Part shown: positions 32,106 through 40,231 of the stretch, in pieces
How positions within the stretch are numbered: position 1 is the first letter of the stretch
Layout of the letters: each line of letters begins with the position of its first letter
Source: JANMEB01 sp041745295
Lineage (GTDB): Bacteria; Planctomycetota; Planctomycetia; Pirellulales; Pirellulaceae
Assembly: GCA_041745295.1 (NCBI GenBank)
Contig: JBGTJE010000020.1
Span: 40,536 to 104,535, forward strand
Direction of reading: 5' to 3'
Length of the DNA: 64,000 nt
Translations under genes and position numbers: made by a program
Notes under the pieces: generated by a model
What the model was told of the DNA's origin: nothing
The model's database searches: none
The model's input: only the letters and a program-made list of their open reading frames with translations

Positions 32106-34151
32106 TTACTTCACCAGATCCGCATTAAGAACTGCTTGGCACTGCTCCACGATTTGTCGGCAGACTGAGTCTGCTTGCTCACCGGTGAGGGTCTGATCTG
32201 GCGAGCGGAGAACCACGCTCAGGAGCAACCGCTTTTTCCCTAGTCCGTCTTTTTTCTCGTCGCGGAAAAGTTCTTTGAACCGAACCGACTCCAATAATTT
32301 CCCGCCCGCTCGACAAACGACCGACTCCAACTCATGCCAGCGCATGGGGTCGTCGACGACAAAATTAAAGTCGCGCTGGATCGGCGGAAACGGACTGACT
32401 TCTTGGTAGCGCACGGTCTCGACCGCCGATCTCAAAAGGGCCTTGAGGTCGAGTTCGGCGATGCAAACCGATTGGCGAAAGGCAAATGTGCGTTTGCCGA
32501 AGGCCGAAATGCACCCGATAAATCCCAGCAATTGACCGTCGACATTTAGCTGGCCGGAAAGGTTGACGTCCAACAAAGGATGATCAAAGTCGGCAATCGT
32601 CGCCGTCGATTGGGGATTCAAGTGAGCCAAAAGCGAATCCAATACTCCCTTGAGTTCAAAAAAATCGCGCTGGCTTACGATCGACAGTTTGGTTTGCTCG
32701 TCGGGCAAGCCGGACGGACGCGACAAATAGACGTTTGCGATTTCGAACAAGTGGATGTCGCCATTGGCTCGATACTCGTTGATCCGGAACGCCTCGAGCA
32801 AACTGGGAATAAGGCTTCGCCGCAAGTGATTGACTGGGCCGATGTTTTGCGAAGCCTTTTCCAGAACGCCCAGCATCGGCTGTTGGCTGATCAGCGGTTC
32901 GGACGTGCTCCAGGGGCTGAAACTTTCCGACCACTGCCCGGGAACGATGCTTGAGGTCATCGCCTCATCCAATCCCGCGGCCGTCAAAAAATGGCGAATG
33001 CGCTCGACGATTCGGTCGCCCGAACGCTTGTGTGAAGCCACCATCGGTACGGGCAGCGTATCGGGTATTTCCTGGTAACCATAGATGCGGCCGATTTCCT
33101 CGATCAAGTCGATTTCGCGGGTTACGTCGCGGCGCCACGAAGGCGCCACCACCGTGGCTTCATCTGCGGTTTTGTCGACGAGCTTGAAGCCAAGCGATTC
33201 CAAGATTTCAATGGCGCGCGGTAGTTGTATCTCAATTCCCAAGACTCGGTTGGTTTGTCGGTGTCGCAAGCAAATCGGTGTGGGCGGCAGCGGTTGATTG
33301 CCCGCATCGATCCAATCGGCGGCCAATTGCCCGCCGGCAATTTCGAGGATGAGTTGGCAACAGCGTCGACTGGCCCAATCGATTTGTTGATTGTCAATCG
33401 TCCGCTCGAAACGATAAGAAGCCGGGCTGTGCAAATTCAGTTTGCGCGCGGTGTGCCGAATCGAGATCGGCTGAAACTGCGCGGCTTCGATGATGATATC
33501 GACCGTTGCGAAGGAGACTTCGCTGTCCGCGCCCCCCATAACGCCGCCCAAGCCGACGGCGCGATCGCCATCGGCGATTACGCACATTCCGGGCTCGAGG
33601 CGGTATGTCTTGTGATCGATGGCCACCAGCGTCTCGTTGGCTTTGGGCTCCCGCACGATGATCTTGGCGCCATGGAGTTTACGAAAGTCAAATGCGTGGA
33701 GCGGCTGGCCGCACTCGAGCATGACGTAATTGGTGATGTCGACGATGTTGTTGACGCTGGCGATGCCAACCGTCGCCAACCGATCGACCAACCAACTGGG
33801 AGAGCTGCCGACACGAACGCCACGGATGAGACGAGCCGTAAACCGATTGCAAAGCTGCGGGGCCTCGATCGTCACGCGAAAGTCTGCTTGGATCGGCGGT
33901 CCGCCCGTTTTGAACTGGGGATCGGGACGTTGCAGCGGCAGCTTAAGCAGCGCAGCTATCTCGCGAGCGATTCCGATGTGACCCAGGCAATCGGGCCGAT
34001 TGCTCGTCACCTCCAAACTGATCGCTTGGTCATTGCCGACCTCGGTTGTCCCATCGTGATTGAGCCCGGACATCGTCAGGCGCTCAATCCATTGTTCCGA
34101 AGGAACATTGGGTTGGACGTACTCGTGCAGCCATTGTCGTGAAACCAGCAT
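32106..34151 (-). CDS. pheT: Phenylalanine-tRNA ligase beta subunit, lacking the EMAP domain
   Basis: A 681-residue PheT. The start (S-R-Q-W-L-H-E-Y-V) goes within 50 residues to S-N-R-P-D-C-L-G-H-I-G-I-A-R-E, which in E. coli lies after a tRNA-binding EMAP-II-like domain of about 110 residues; that domain is absent. The B3/B4 editing domain, B5 and catalytic-like core are present, and the C-terminal ferredoxin-like anticodon-binding domain (P-I-Q-R-D-F-N-F-V-V-D-D) is intact. With pheS it charges tRNA-Phe as a tetramer. The loss should reduce, not abolish, tRNA contacts. Confidence 0.9.
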   Translation of the reverse strand: MLVSRQWLHEYVQPNVPSEQWIERLTMSGLNHDGTTEVGNDQAISLEVTSNRPDCLGHIGIAREIAALLKLPLQRPDPQFKTGGPPIQADFRVTIEAPQLCNRFTARLIRGVRVGSSPSWLVDRLATVGIASVNNIVDITNYVMLECGQPLHAFDFRKLHGAKIIVREPKANETLVAIDHKTYRLEPGMCVIADGDRAVGLGGVMGGADSEVSFATVDIIIEAAQFQPISIRHTARKLNLHSPASYRFERTIDNQQIDWASRRCCQLILEIAGGQLAADWIDAGNQPLPPTPICLRHRQTNRVLGIEIQLPRAIEILESLGFKLVDKTADEATVVAPSWRRDVTREIDLIEEIGRIYGYQEIPDTLPVPMVASHKRSGDRIVERIRHFLTAAGLDEAMTSSIVPGQWSESFSPWSTSEPLISQQPMLGVLEKASQNIGPVNHLRRSLIPSLLEAFRINEYRANGDIHLFEIANVYLSRPSGLPDEQTKLSIVSQRDFFELKGVLDSLLAHLNPQSTATIADFDHPLLDVNLSGQLNVDGQLLGFIGCISAFGKRTFAFRQSVCIAELDLKALLRSAVETVRYQEVSPFPPIQRDFNFVVDDPMRWHELESVVCRAGGKLLESVRFKELFRDEKKDGLGKKRLLLSVVLRSPDQTLTGEQADSVCRQIVEQCQAVLNADLVK

Positions 34152-34228
34152 GACTTATTCCGATCAAGTTTTTCTGCGGGACGGCTAATAGTTTTGGCGA
34201 CTAAATGCGTTTCCAAAAATCACAATCG

Positions 34229-34383
34229 TTCCCTCGGCCCCGCTTCGGGGAAGAGGGCAGGGTGAGGGGCTGCATTTGCAACGTACGTCCCCCTCATCCT
34301 ACCCTTCTCCCCCAAATTCAACTCAAACAACTTCGTTCGATTATTTATCCAATTTGTTCGTTGAATTTTGGGGAGAAGGAACA
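34229..34383. repeat. CTCCCCC / GGAGAAGG repeat (copy 3)
   Basis: Starts CGTTCCCTCGGCCCCGC, contains a second inverted pair (TTCTCCCCCAAATTCAACTC with GTTGAATTTTGGGGAGAAGG) and ends GGAAC. It separates pheT and pheS, which leaves a 270-base gap between two genes usually adjacent. Confidence 0.65.
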
Positions 34384-34421
34384 CGAATAGCACAACATCA
34401 AACCATAGGCCCTTGGCGCTT

Positions 34422-35471
34422 CTAAAACTGGCGCAGGAATCGAACGTCGTTGGTGAACAAGTAGCGAATGTCGGTGATTTGATGGCGGATCATACACAAT
34501 CGTTCGACGCCGAGGCCAAATGCGAACCCCGAGTATTTTTCGGGATCGTATCCGACGGCGCGCAGCACGTTGGGGTCGACGATTCCGGCCCCGCCGAACT
34601 CGACCCACTTGCCATTCCAAAAATAATCCGCTTCCACGCTGGGTTCGGTAAAAGGAAAGAATGATGGTCGGACGCGCACGGGGACACTGGCGCCTAAATA
34701 GTTGTCGGCGAACAGCCGCAAAACGGTTTTCAGGTCGGCCATCGAAACATGTTCATCGATCAGCAAACCTTCCATTTGGTGGAACATCGGATAATGCGTT
34801 GCGTCGGCCGTATCCGGGCGATAGACGCGACCCAGCGAGATGATCCGGACGGGCGGTTTGGTTTCCTCCATAACGCGGATTTGCACCGTGCTCGTTTGGC
34901 TGCGGAGCAAGAGCGGTTCGTGGTTTTGGCGACTGGCCAAGGTGATATAGAAATTGTCGAGCGGGTCGCGGGCCGGATGGTCGGCGGGAATATTAAGCGC
35001 CGCGAAATTGTGCCATTCATCTTCGATTTCCGGGCCATCTGCGGGGGTGAATCCAAGTCGCCCCATGATGTCCTTCAATTCTTCGATCGTCTGCGTGATC
35101 GGGTGCAAACGACCCACGCGAATCGAACGGCCCGGCAGTGTTGGATCGATCTTCGGGTCGCGCGCTCGGACCGGGCCGGATTGTTCCAGCCGCAGTTTGG
35201 CTTGATCGAACGCGATCTGAATTTCTGATTTGACTTCGTTGAGCCGCTGGCCGGCGGCGGGTTTGTCTTTACCCGCGATGCCCGCCAGGCACTTTTGCAC
35301 CGTTTTCAACTGCCCGGCCTTGGCGCCAAGGTATTCGACGCGGTCCGCCTCAAGTTGATCCGACGCGTTGGCTTGGGCGAACGCGGTCCGAGCGGCGGTA
35401 CACAACCGATTGAGTTGGTCCAAGAATTCCGCCAGGGGCACATCGGCAGGTCGTTTTGCTTCGACGGACAT
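34422..35471 (-). CDS. pheS: Phenylalanine-tRNA ligase alpha subunit
   Basis: A 349-residue class II aminoacyl-tRNA synthetase subunit. The N-terminal third is the usual coiled-coil tRNA-binding arm. Motif 2 lies in R-I-I-S-L-G-R-V-Y-R and motif 3 in G-F-A-F-G-L-G-V-E-R-L-C-M-I near the C terminus; the E-F-G-G-A-G-I segment forms the phenylalanine site. The frame extends to 35534, but the ATG at 35471 gives the normal start. It lies downstream of rpmI and rplT, as in many bacteria, with a terminator-like hairpin between. Confidence 0.92.
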   Translation of the reverse strand: MSVEAKRPADVPLAEFLDQLNRLCTAARTAFAQANASDQLEADRVEYLGAKAGQLKTVQKCLAGIAGKDKPAAGQRLNEVKSEIQIAFDQAKLRLEQSGPVRARDPKIDPTLPGRSIRVGRLHPITQTIEELKDIMGRLGFTPADGPEIEDEWHNFAALNIPADHPARDPLDNFYITLASRQNHEPLLLRSQTSTVQIRVMEETKPPVRIISLGRVYRPDTADATHYPMFHQMEGLLIDEHVSMADLKTVLRLFADNYLGASVPVRVRPSFFPFTEPSVEADYFWNGKWVEFGGAGIVDPNVLRAVGYDPEKYSGFAFGLGVERLCMIRHQITDIRYLFTNDVRFLRQF

Positions 35472-35513
35472 GGTCGGCCTGGGATCGGGGTGTTGAACGC
35501 TGTGGCACAAGTC

Positions 35514-35550
35514 AAAAAAAAAGCACGGAGCCAACGGCCGCCGCGCTTTC
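35514..35550 (-). terminator. Terminator-like hairpin between rplT and pheS
   Basis: On the minus strand AAAGCGCGG pairs with CCGTGCTTT across 12 bases and runs into a stretch of eight T. It stands 26 bases after the rplT stop and before pheS. It may end the ribosomal protein transcript or work as an attenuator for pheS. Confidence 0.6.
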
Positions 35551-35575
35551 GATTAGTTTTTATTGAGCGATTCGA

Positions 35576-35932
35576 CTACGCGGCGAGCGCCTTCTTGACC
35601 GTTTCGACGATTTTATCAAAACCTTTGGGATCGGCGACGGCGATTTCCGATAGCGACTTACGATCTAACTCGATGTTGGCCAGCTTTAAGCCGCGAATAA
35701 ACCGACTGTAGGCGATGTCGCGCTGGCGACAAGCCGCGTTGACCCGCACGATCCAAAGTTGGCGGAACGATCGTTTGCGATTGCGGCGGTCCCGATAGGC
35801 GAAGGCACCGGCCCGGGCCACAGTTTCTTTGGCGGTTCGATAGAGTTTTCGCCGACCGCCGACATAGCCCTTGGCTCGTTCGAAGAGACGCTTTTTTGCT
35901 TGCGTCCGAGCGGCACCTTTTCTGGTACGCAT
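35576..35932 (-). CDS. rplT: 50S ribosomal protein L20
   Basis: A 118-residue L20. The basic N-terminal extension (M-R-T-R-K-G-A-A-R) and the R-K-L-Y-R-T-A-K-E-T-V and R-R-N-R-K-R-S-F-R-Q-L-W-I-V segments are diagnostic. L20 is an early assembly protein of the large subunit and represses its own operon in some bacteria. It follows rpmI by 79 bases. Confidence 0.97.
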   Translation of the reverse strand: MRTRKGAARTQAKKRLFERAKGYVGGRRKLYRTAKETVARAGAFAYRDRRNRKRSFRQLWIVRVNAACRQRDIAYSRFIRGLKLANIELDRKSLSEIAVADPKGFDKIVETVKKALAA

Positions 35933-36011
35933 GGTATTTTTCCTGGTGTGTCCGCAAGGCCCTTGGCGATCGCCAAGCGTTCAATTGCCCGCGCACAAAT
36001 TGTTGACACGA

Positions 36012-36215
36012 CTAGTAGCTGTACTTGCCCAGCGACTTGTGAATGGATTTCTCCATGGTGTCATGCAGCACTTTCGTGCCGCGCAGTTTTCGTTTGCGCT
36101 TGTTGCTCATGCGGACTTGTCGGTGGCTCGTCCCGGCACTCCGATGTTTCACCTTGCCCGACGCCGTGATGCGGAACCGCTTCTTGGTCGCCTTGTGCGT
36201 TTTCAACTTGTACAT
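36012..36215 (-). CDS. rpmI: 50S ribosomal protein L35
   Basis: A 67-residue L35, beginning Y-K-L-K-T-H-K-A-T-K-K-R-F and rich in Lys and Arg. The frame runs upstream to 36266, but the ATG at 36215 is right for the family and has AGGA about 9 bases before it. infC, which often precedes rpmI, is absent; a repeat block fills the space instead. Confidence 0.95.
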   Translation of the reverse strand: MYKLKTHKATKKRFRITASGKVKHRSAGTSHRQVRMSNKRKRKLRGTKVLHDTMEKSIHKSLGKYSY

Positions 36216-36343
36216 GGAACGGATCCTAACGCGAGTCGGATGTCGGCGGCGGGCGCCAAAGCGCAACGCGAAAAATGAGTCGAGATTTTAGAAGCAATGC
36301 CGCGGTTTCGAAAGGGGGTCTTGACGGTAACTCGGCGGTTCTT

Positions 36344-36547
36344 GTTCCTTCTCCCCCAATATTCAACGCGCAATAATCTCGATATTTAGAATGCGTGTTT
36401 CGCGTTGAACATTGGGGGAGAAGGCTAGGATGAGGGGCAGCGTCCGCAATTGGGCCCCTCACCCCACCCTCTCCCCCAATCTGCACGCGGCGATATCAAG
36501 TCCGAGGTTTTGCTCATCGGCGCGTGCAGATTCGGGGAGAGGGAACT
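36344..36547. repeat. CTCCCCC / GGAGAAGG repeats (copy 4, two units)
   Basis: Two tandem inverted repeats. The first has arms TTCCTTCTCCCCCAATATTC and GAACATTGGGGGAGAAGG; the second has CTCTCCCCCAATCTGCAC and GTGCAGATTCGGGGAGAGGG. They occupy the 384-base gap between rpmI and the ArsR-family gene, which holds nothing else I can support. Confidence 0.75.
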
Positions 36548-36599
36548 CAAAATGCGCAACATCAAATACGTCGCGTTGGACGCAAACCTTGACCGGCCA

Positions 36600-36923
36600 C
36601 TAATCCGCCCTTTGCGATTTGGGAATCTCCAAACAGCAACACCCCAGTTCGAGCCGATCGGGTTTGGACTTCTTGGCAGAAAAAACGCTTGTCGCAAGCG
36701 AGTAGATAATGGTCTTGCCTACGCGCCGCGTTGCAACGAGTCCCTGGTGTCGCAACACCTTTAGGTGATGAGAAACGATACCGATTTCTTTGTCCAGCAA
36801 TGCGGACAAATCCGAAACACTTTGCGGTCGTTCGCGCAGCGCTTGGACGAGTCGCAAGCGCTCGGTATCGGCGAGCGCCTTCAATAGCTTGGCGCATTTT
36901 CCAGCAGACAGTACGTCCTTCAC
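36600..36923 (-). CDS. ArsR/SmtB-family repressor with C-terminal Cys triplet
   Basis: A 107-residue winged helix regulator. The DNA-recognition helix is in I-G-I-V-S-H-H-L-K-V-L and the wing in V-A-T-R-R-V-G-K-T-I-I-Y. The ELCVCDL metal motif of classic ArsR in helix 3 is absent (it reads S-V-S-D-L-S). Instead there are a Cys at position 10 and three in a row at 95-97. C-terminal Cys at about these positions bind As(III) or Sb(III) in the Acidithiobacillus ferrooxidans ArsR, so a thiol-based metalloid sensor is a fair guess. It is divergent from the aquaglyceroporin operon and probably represses it and itself. Confidence 0.8.
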   Translation of the reverse strand: MKDVLSAGKCAKLLKALADTERLRLVQALRERPQSVSDLSALLDKEIGIVSHHLKVLRHQGLVATRRVGKTIIYSLATSVFSAKKSKPDRLELGCCCLEIPKSQRAD

Positions 36924-37022
36924 GATTGAAATCTCCTGGTTAAGAACCTAACGTCTGGCAGTGAAAGACTCAATTCCCGGCTCGGTCGATCTGCGTTTTT
37001 TTGCGGTGCAGTGACTTCCATT

Positions 37023-37044
37023 CATTCTAACGGATATTAGAATG
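37023..37044. promoter_or_regulatory. Likely ArsR-family operator CATTCTAA-N6-TTAGAATG
   Basis: A perfect 8-6-8 dyad in the divergent spacer between the repressor gene and the aquaglyceroporin gene. Operators of ArsR/SmtB regulators are typically AT-rich dyads with ATTC/GAAT ends. It overlaps a possible -10 (TATTAG, with TGACTT 17 bases upstream), so binding would block transcription of the operon. The last three bases form an ATG in frame with the channel gene, which argues that the real start is further down at 37081. Confidence 0.6.
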
Positions 37045-37080
37045 ACCGCTCGTTCCGAACACCGCCTATTTTCGCGTGAT

Positions 37081-37977
37081 ATGAGCAACGGCAACGCACG
37101 ACAAAATCCGGCTCCCCCATTGGTTCCGCTTGCGAAAGTCATGTTGGCGGAAGGGTTTGGCACCTTCTTGTTGGTCCTGTTCGGCTGCGGTTCCGTTCAC
37201 ACGGCGGTTTTGCTGGGAGCGCAGGTCGGACTTTGGCAAGTCGCGATCGTTTGGGGACTGGGAATCATGTTGGCGATTTACACGGTTGCCGCGGTCAGCG
37301 GGGCACACATCAATCCAGCGATGACCATCGCGTTTGCGACCTGGGGACGACATTCCTGGAGTCGAGTTTTTCCCTATGTATTCGCTCAAACCCTGGGAGC
37401 GATCTTGGCGGCGGCCGTTTTGTTCGCGTTGTTTAGCGGATTCATCGCCAACAAGGAACGCGAAAAGGGAGTTGTGCGCGGCGAGCCCGGCAGCATTGTC
37501 ACGGCGATGTGCTATGGCGAGTACTTTCCCAATCCCGGGCCTATCGCCGCGATGGCGGGTCCGTACGATTCGGCGGCCCATGCCCAACTGCGTTCGCAGT
37601 TTAGTCACGGCGCGGCGTGGTTCGCCGAATTTCTGGGGACAATGGTGTTAGCTTGCTTTGTTTTCGCACTCACCGACGATCGAAACTCAGCGCGGCCGCT
37701 GGCGAATCTTGCGCCGGTGTTCATCGGACTCTCGGTGACGGCACTCATCTCTTTATTGGCTCCGTTGACTCAAGCTTGTTTTAATCCAGCGCGCGACTTT
37801 GGCCCGCGATTGTTCGCTTATTTTGCCGGCTGGCGAAGCGTGGCCATCCCGGGATTGTCAGATCCTGGGTGGCTGACCGTGTACATCCTGGCTCCGATCG
37901 CAGGCGCCTTGGCAGGTGGAGGTTTTTATCAGTTCTTTCTACGTCCGTCGACTGTCAACATTGAGGCTCCATCATGA
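37081..37977 (+). CDS. Aquaglyceroporin (MIP family, GlpF-like)
   Basis: A 298-residue six-helix channel. The first NPA box is in S-G-A-H-I-N-P-A-M-T (residues 78-80) and the second in C-F-N-P-A-R-D-F-G-P (235-237); the aspartate after NPAR marks the glycerol-conducting branch, which also passes arsenite and other undissociated metalloid acids. A long extracellular loop contains F-P-N-P-G. The frame is open from 37042, but that ATG is part of the operator, so 37081 is chosen. First gene of an operon; its stop overlaps the next start (ATGA). Confidence 0.8.
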   Translation: MSNGNARQNPAPPLVPLAKVMLAEGFGTFLLVLFGCGSVHTAVLLGAQVGLWQVAIVWGLGIMLAIYTVAAVSGAHINPAMTIAFATWGRHSWSRVFPYVFAQTLGAILAAAVLFALFSGFIANKEREKGVVRGEPGSIVTAMCYGEYFPNPGPIAAMAGPYDSAAHAQLRSQFSHGAAWFAEFLGTMVLACFVFALTDDRNSARPLANLAPVFIGLSVTALISLLAPLTQACFNPARDFGPRLFAYFAGWRSVAIPGLSDPGWLTVYILAPIAGALAGGGFYQFFLRPSTVNIEAPS

Positions 37978-39131
37978 ATCGCGTCGTTTGCATTGCGATT
38001 TTAGTTGGCTTTTCCGGCATTTTATCCGCTCAGGATCGCGGCGGTGGCCTCCAACTTGATCCTTTGCTCCCGTACCAAGCCGAGCGATCCAATGCGGTCA
38101 CTTATGAGGTTGATTTCTCGGTTGTCGTCACGCCCCCGTACAAAACGAAAAAACTCCGAGTCTGGCTTCCCATTCCGACCAGCGATACGGCCCAGGAGGT
38201 AACCGAAGGGCGCCTCTCATCCTTCCCGATGGTTGTGGATCCGACCATCGCGAGCGAGGAGGTGTACGGAAACCGTTTTGCGTATTTTGAGTTTGATTCG
38301 CCGCAAGGCGCCCAGGTGATTCGGCACCAATTTCAGGTCAAGACCTGGGAGCTGCGGTGGAATGTCGATCCCGCGAAAGTTGAACTAGTAAAGGATTGGC
38401 CGGAGAGTTTCCACAAGTACCGACTGGGCGACGCACAGGCCGTGGTAGTCGATGAACGATTCGAGAATCTACTCAAGGAAATCGTTCCCGGCAAATCTAC
38501 TCCCGCAGCCGCACTCAACCGGGTTATGAATTGGGTCGAGGATTCTTTTGAATACGATCACCATGAAGCATCGCTGCGCGCGAGTTCGGAGCATGCCTTC
38601 ACCAAGCGACGCGGCCACTGCAGCGACTACCATAGCTTTTGTGCGGCGATGGGACGGGTGATCGGCGTCCCGACTCGGGTCACTTACGGCATCAATCCAT
38701 TTCCCAAAAATTCGCCCTCCCATTGCAAACTTGAGGCGTTTTTGCCCCCGTATGGTTGGGTCAGCTTTGACGTGTCGGAAACGCAGAAGCTGATTGCCGA
38801 AATTCGCAAGGCCCCTGCGCTGGATGATGCAGCAAGGAAGTTCCTGGTCGAACAGGCTCGGTCGCGGCTCGCAACTGGATTCCGCGACAACACGTGGTTC
38901 TTGCAAACGCGAGGCACCGACTACGAACTGGTCCCAAAGGCAAGCCGACGAGTAGCCGTTGTCCGTACAGCCTATATCGAGGCGGATGGCGTACCTCTGG
39001 CCGAACCAGATCCCAGCGACAAGATACAGACGACGTTCTCTTGGATGACCGTGCACGAATACAAAGCTGATCGAAAAGTGCCCTACCCATTTTCAGACTG
39101 GAAAACATTGAATTCGAGTGAGGAAAAGTAA
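37974..39131 (+). CDS. Secreted transglutaminase-like protein
   Basis: A 385-residue protein with a signal peptide ending at about residue 20 (LSAQ). The transglutaminase core has the catalytic Cys 216 in R-R-G-H-C-S-D-Y-H, His 250 in S-P-S-H-C-K, and Asp 266 in W-V-S-F-D-V-S. Bacterial members act as proteases or cross-linkers in the periplasm. An N-terminal beta-rich domain of about 150 residues precedes the core. It is linked by overlapping codons to the channel gene before it and the GTPase gene after it (TAATG), so the three are one translational unit. Confidence 0.8.
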   Translation: MNRVVCIAILVGFSGILSAQDRGGGLQLDPLLPYQAERSNAVTYEVDFSVVVTPPYKTKKLRVWLPIPTSDTAQEVTEGRLSSFPMVVDPTIASEEVYGNRFAYFEFDSPQGAQVIRHQFQVKTWELRWNVDPAKVELVKDWPESFHKYRLGDAQAVVVDERFENLLKEIVPGKSTPAAALNRVMNWVEDSFEYDHHEASLRASSEHAFTKRRGHCSDYHSFCAAMGRVIGVPTRVTYGINPFPKNSPSHCKLEAFLPPYGWVSFDVSETQKLIAEIRKAPALDDAARKFLVEQARSRLATGFRDNTWFLQTRGTDYELVPKASRRVAVVRTAYIEADGVPLAEPDPSDKIQTTFSWMTVHEYKADRKVPYPFSDWKTLNSSEEK

Positions 39132-40231
39132 TGGCTGATAATCCACGTTTCATCATGATCGGCGGTTTTCTGGGTGCAGGAAAAACCACGACGATCGCGC
39201 GACTGGCCCGACGATTTCAATTGCAAGGCAAACGGGTCGCCATCGTCACCAACGATCAGGCAACCGACTTGGTGGATACAAATATCTTGCGTTCCCAAGG
39301 ATTCGACGTCGGGGAAGTTGCCGGATCTTGCTTCTGCTGCAACTTCAATGAACTGACGAATACAGTCGAACGGCTGGGTGCGGCTCAACGACCCGACGTC
39401 GTGATCGCCGAACCAGTCGGAAGTTGCACCGATTTGATTGCCACGGTGATTCGTCCGCTCAGAGAGATTTATTCGCAACCATTTGAAATTGCTCCCTACG
39501 GGGTGATCGTCAAACCGAGTCATGGGATTCGAATTCTCAAGCATGACGCCAAGGGCGGCTTCTCGCCGCAAGCGGAATACATTTTCCGCACGCAGATAGA
39601 AGAGGCGGATTTCGCGGTGGTGAATCGCATTGATGAACTAACGGCGCCCGAATTGGACGAGCTTACACAGCTTTTGGAAGCCCAATTTCCCGGCCGGCCC
39701 GTCATTCGAATGTCCGCCAAAACGGGAGAAGGGTTCGATGCCTTGTGCGAGTTTCTTGATCAGCAAGGGGAATTCGGCCGTCGCGTTATGGATGTCGACT
39801 ATGAAGTGTACGCCGAAGGCGAAGCCGATCTCGGATGGCTCAATAGCCAGGTCATCGTGCAATCGTCGTTGCTCATCGACCTCGATGCATTTCTGTTGAA
39901 CCTGTTGCGCCGCTTTCGCGACGAATTGGCGTTAATCCCGGCTGAGACAGCGCACCTAAAAGTCATCGGACTTTGGGAGGGCTTTTACGGAGTGGCAAAC
40001 TTGGTGAGCAGTTTTAACGAGCCCGTTCTTTCGCTGGCGTCTAATTGTCGAACCAAGGAGGCAAATATCGTTGTCAACGCGCGCGTCGCGCTTGACCCCG
40101 AGACGTTGACTGATTTGACGCGACGTGCGTTAGCTAGGGAGGCAGCCCTCATCAATGCCTCAGCCACAATCTCGACCTTACAGAGCTTCCGCCCCGGTCG
40201 CCCCGTGCCAACACATCGCATTCTTACCTAG
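39131..40231 (+). CDS. COG0523 (CobW-like) GTPase, putative metallochaperone
   Basis: A 366-residue G3E GTPase. The P-loop G-G-F-L-G-A-G-K-T-T is at 11-20, the metal-binding C-F-C-C (CxCC) at 67-70, the switch E-P-V-G-S near 97, and the guanine-specificity N-R-I-D near 162. Members deliver zinc, cobalt or nickel to enzymes using GTP. This one departs from the common G-C-x-C-C context (it reads G-S-C-F-C-C-N-F) and has no His-rich loop. It is the last gene of the ArsR-controlled operon and its 3' end overlaps the convergent hypothetical gene by 54 bases. Confidence 0.8.
   Translation: MADNPRFIMIGGFLGAGKTTTIARLARRFQLQGKRVAIVTNDQATDLVDTNILRSQGFDVGEVAGSCFCCNFNELTNTVERLGAAQRPDVVIAEPVGSCTDLIATVIRPLREIYSQPFEIAPYGVIVKPSHGIRILKHDAKGGFSPQAEYIFRTQIEEADFAVVNRIDELTAPELDELTQLLEAQFPGRPVIRMSAKTGEGFDALCEFLDQQGEFGRRVMDVDYEVYAEGEADLGWLNSQVIVQSSLLIDLDAFLLNLLRRFRDELALIPAETAHLKVIGLWEGFYGVANLVSSFNEPVLSLASNCRTKEANIVVNARVALDPETLTDLTRRALAREAALINASATISTLQSFRPGRPVPTHRILT

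Noticed and set aside
33225..34142. 305-residue plus-strand ORF
   Set aside because: It lies fully inside pheT on the other strand and has shadow composition.
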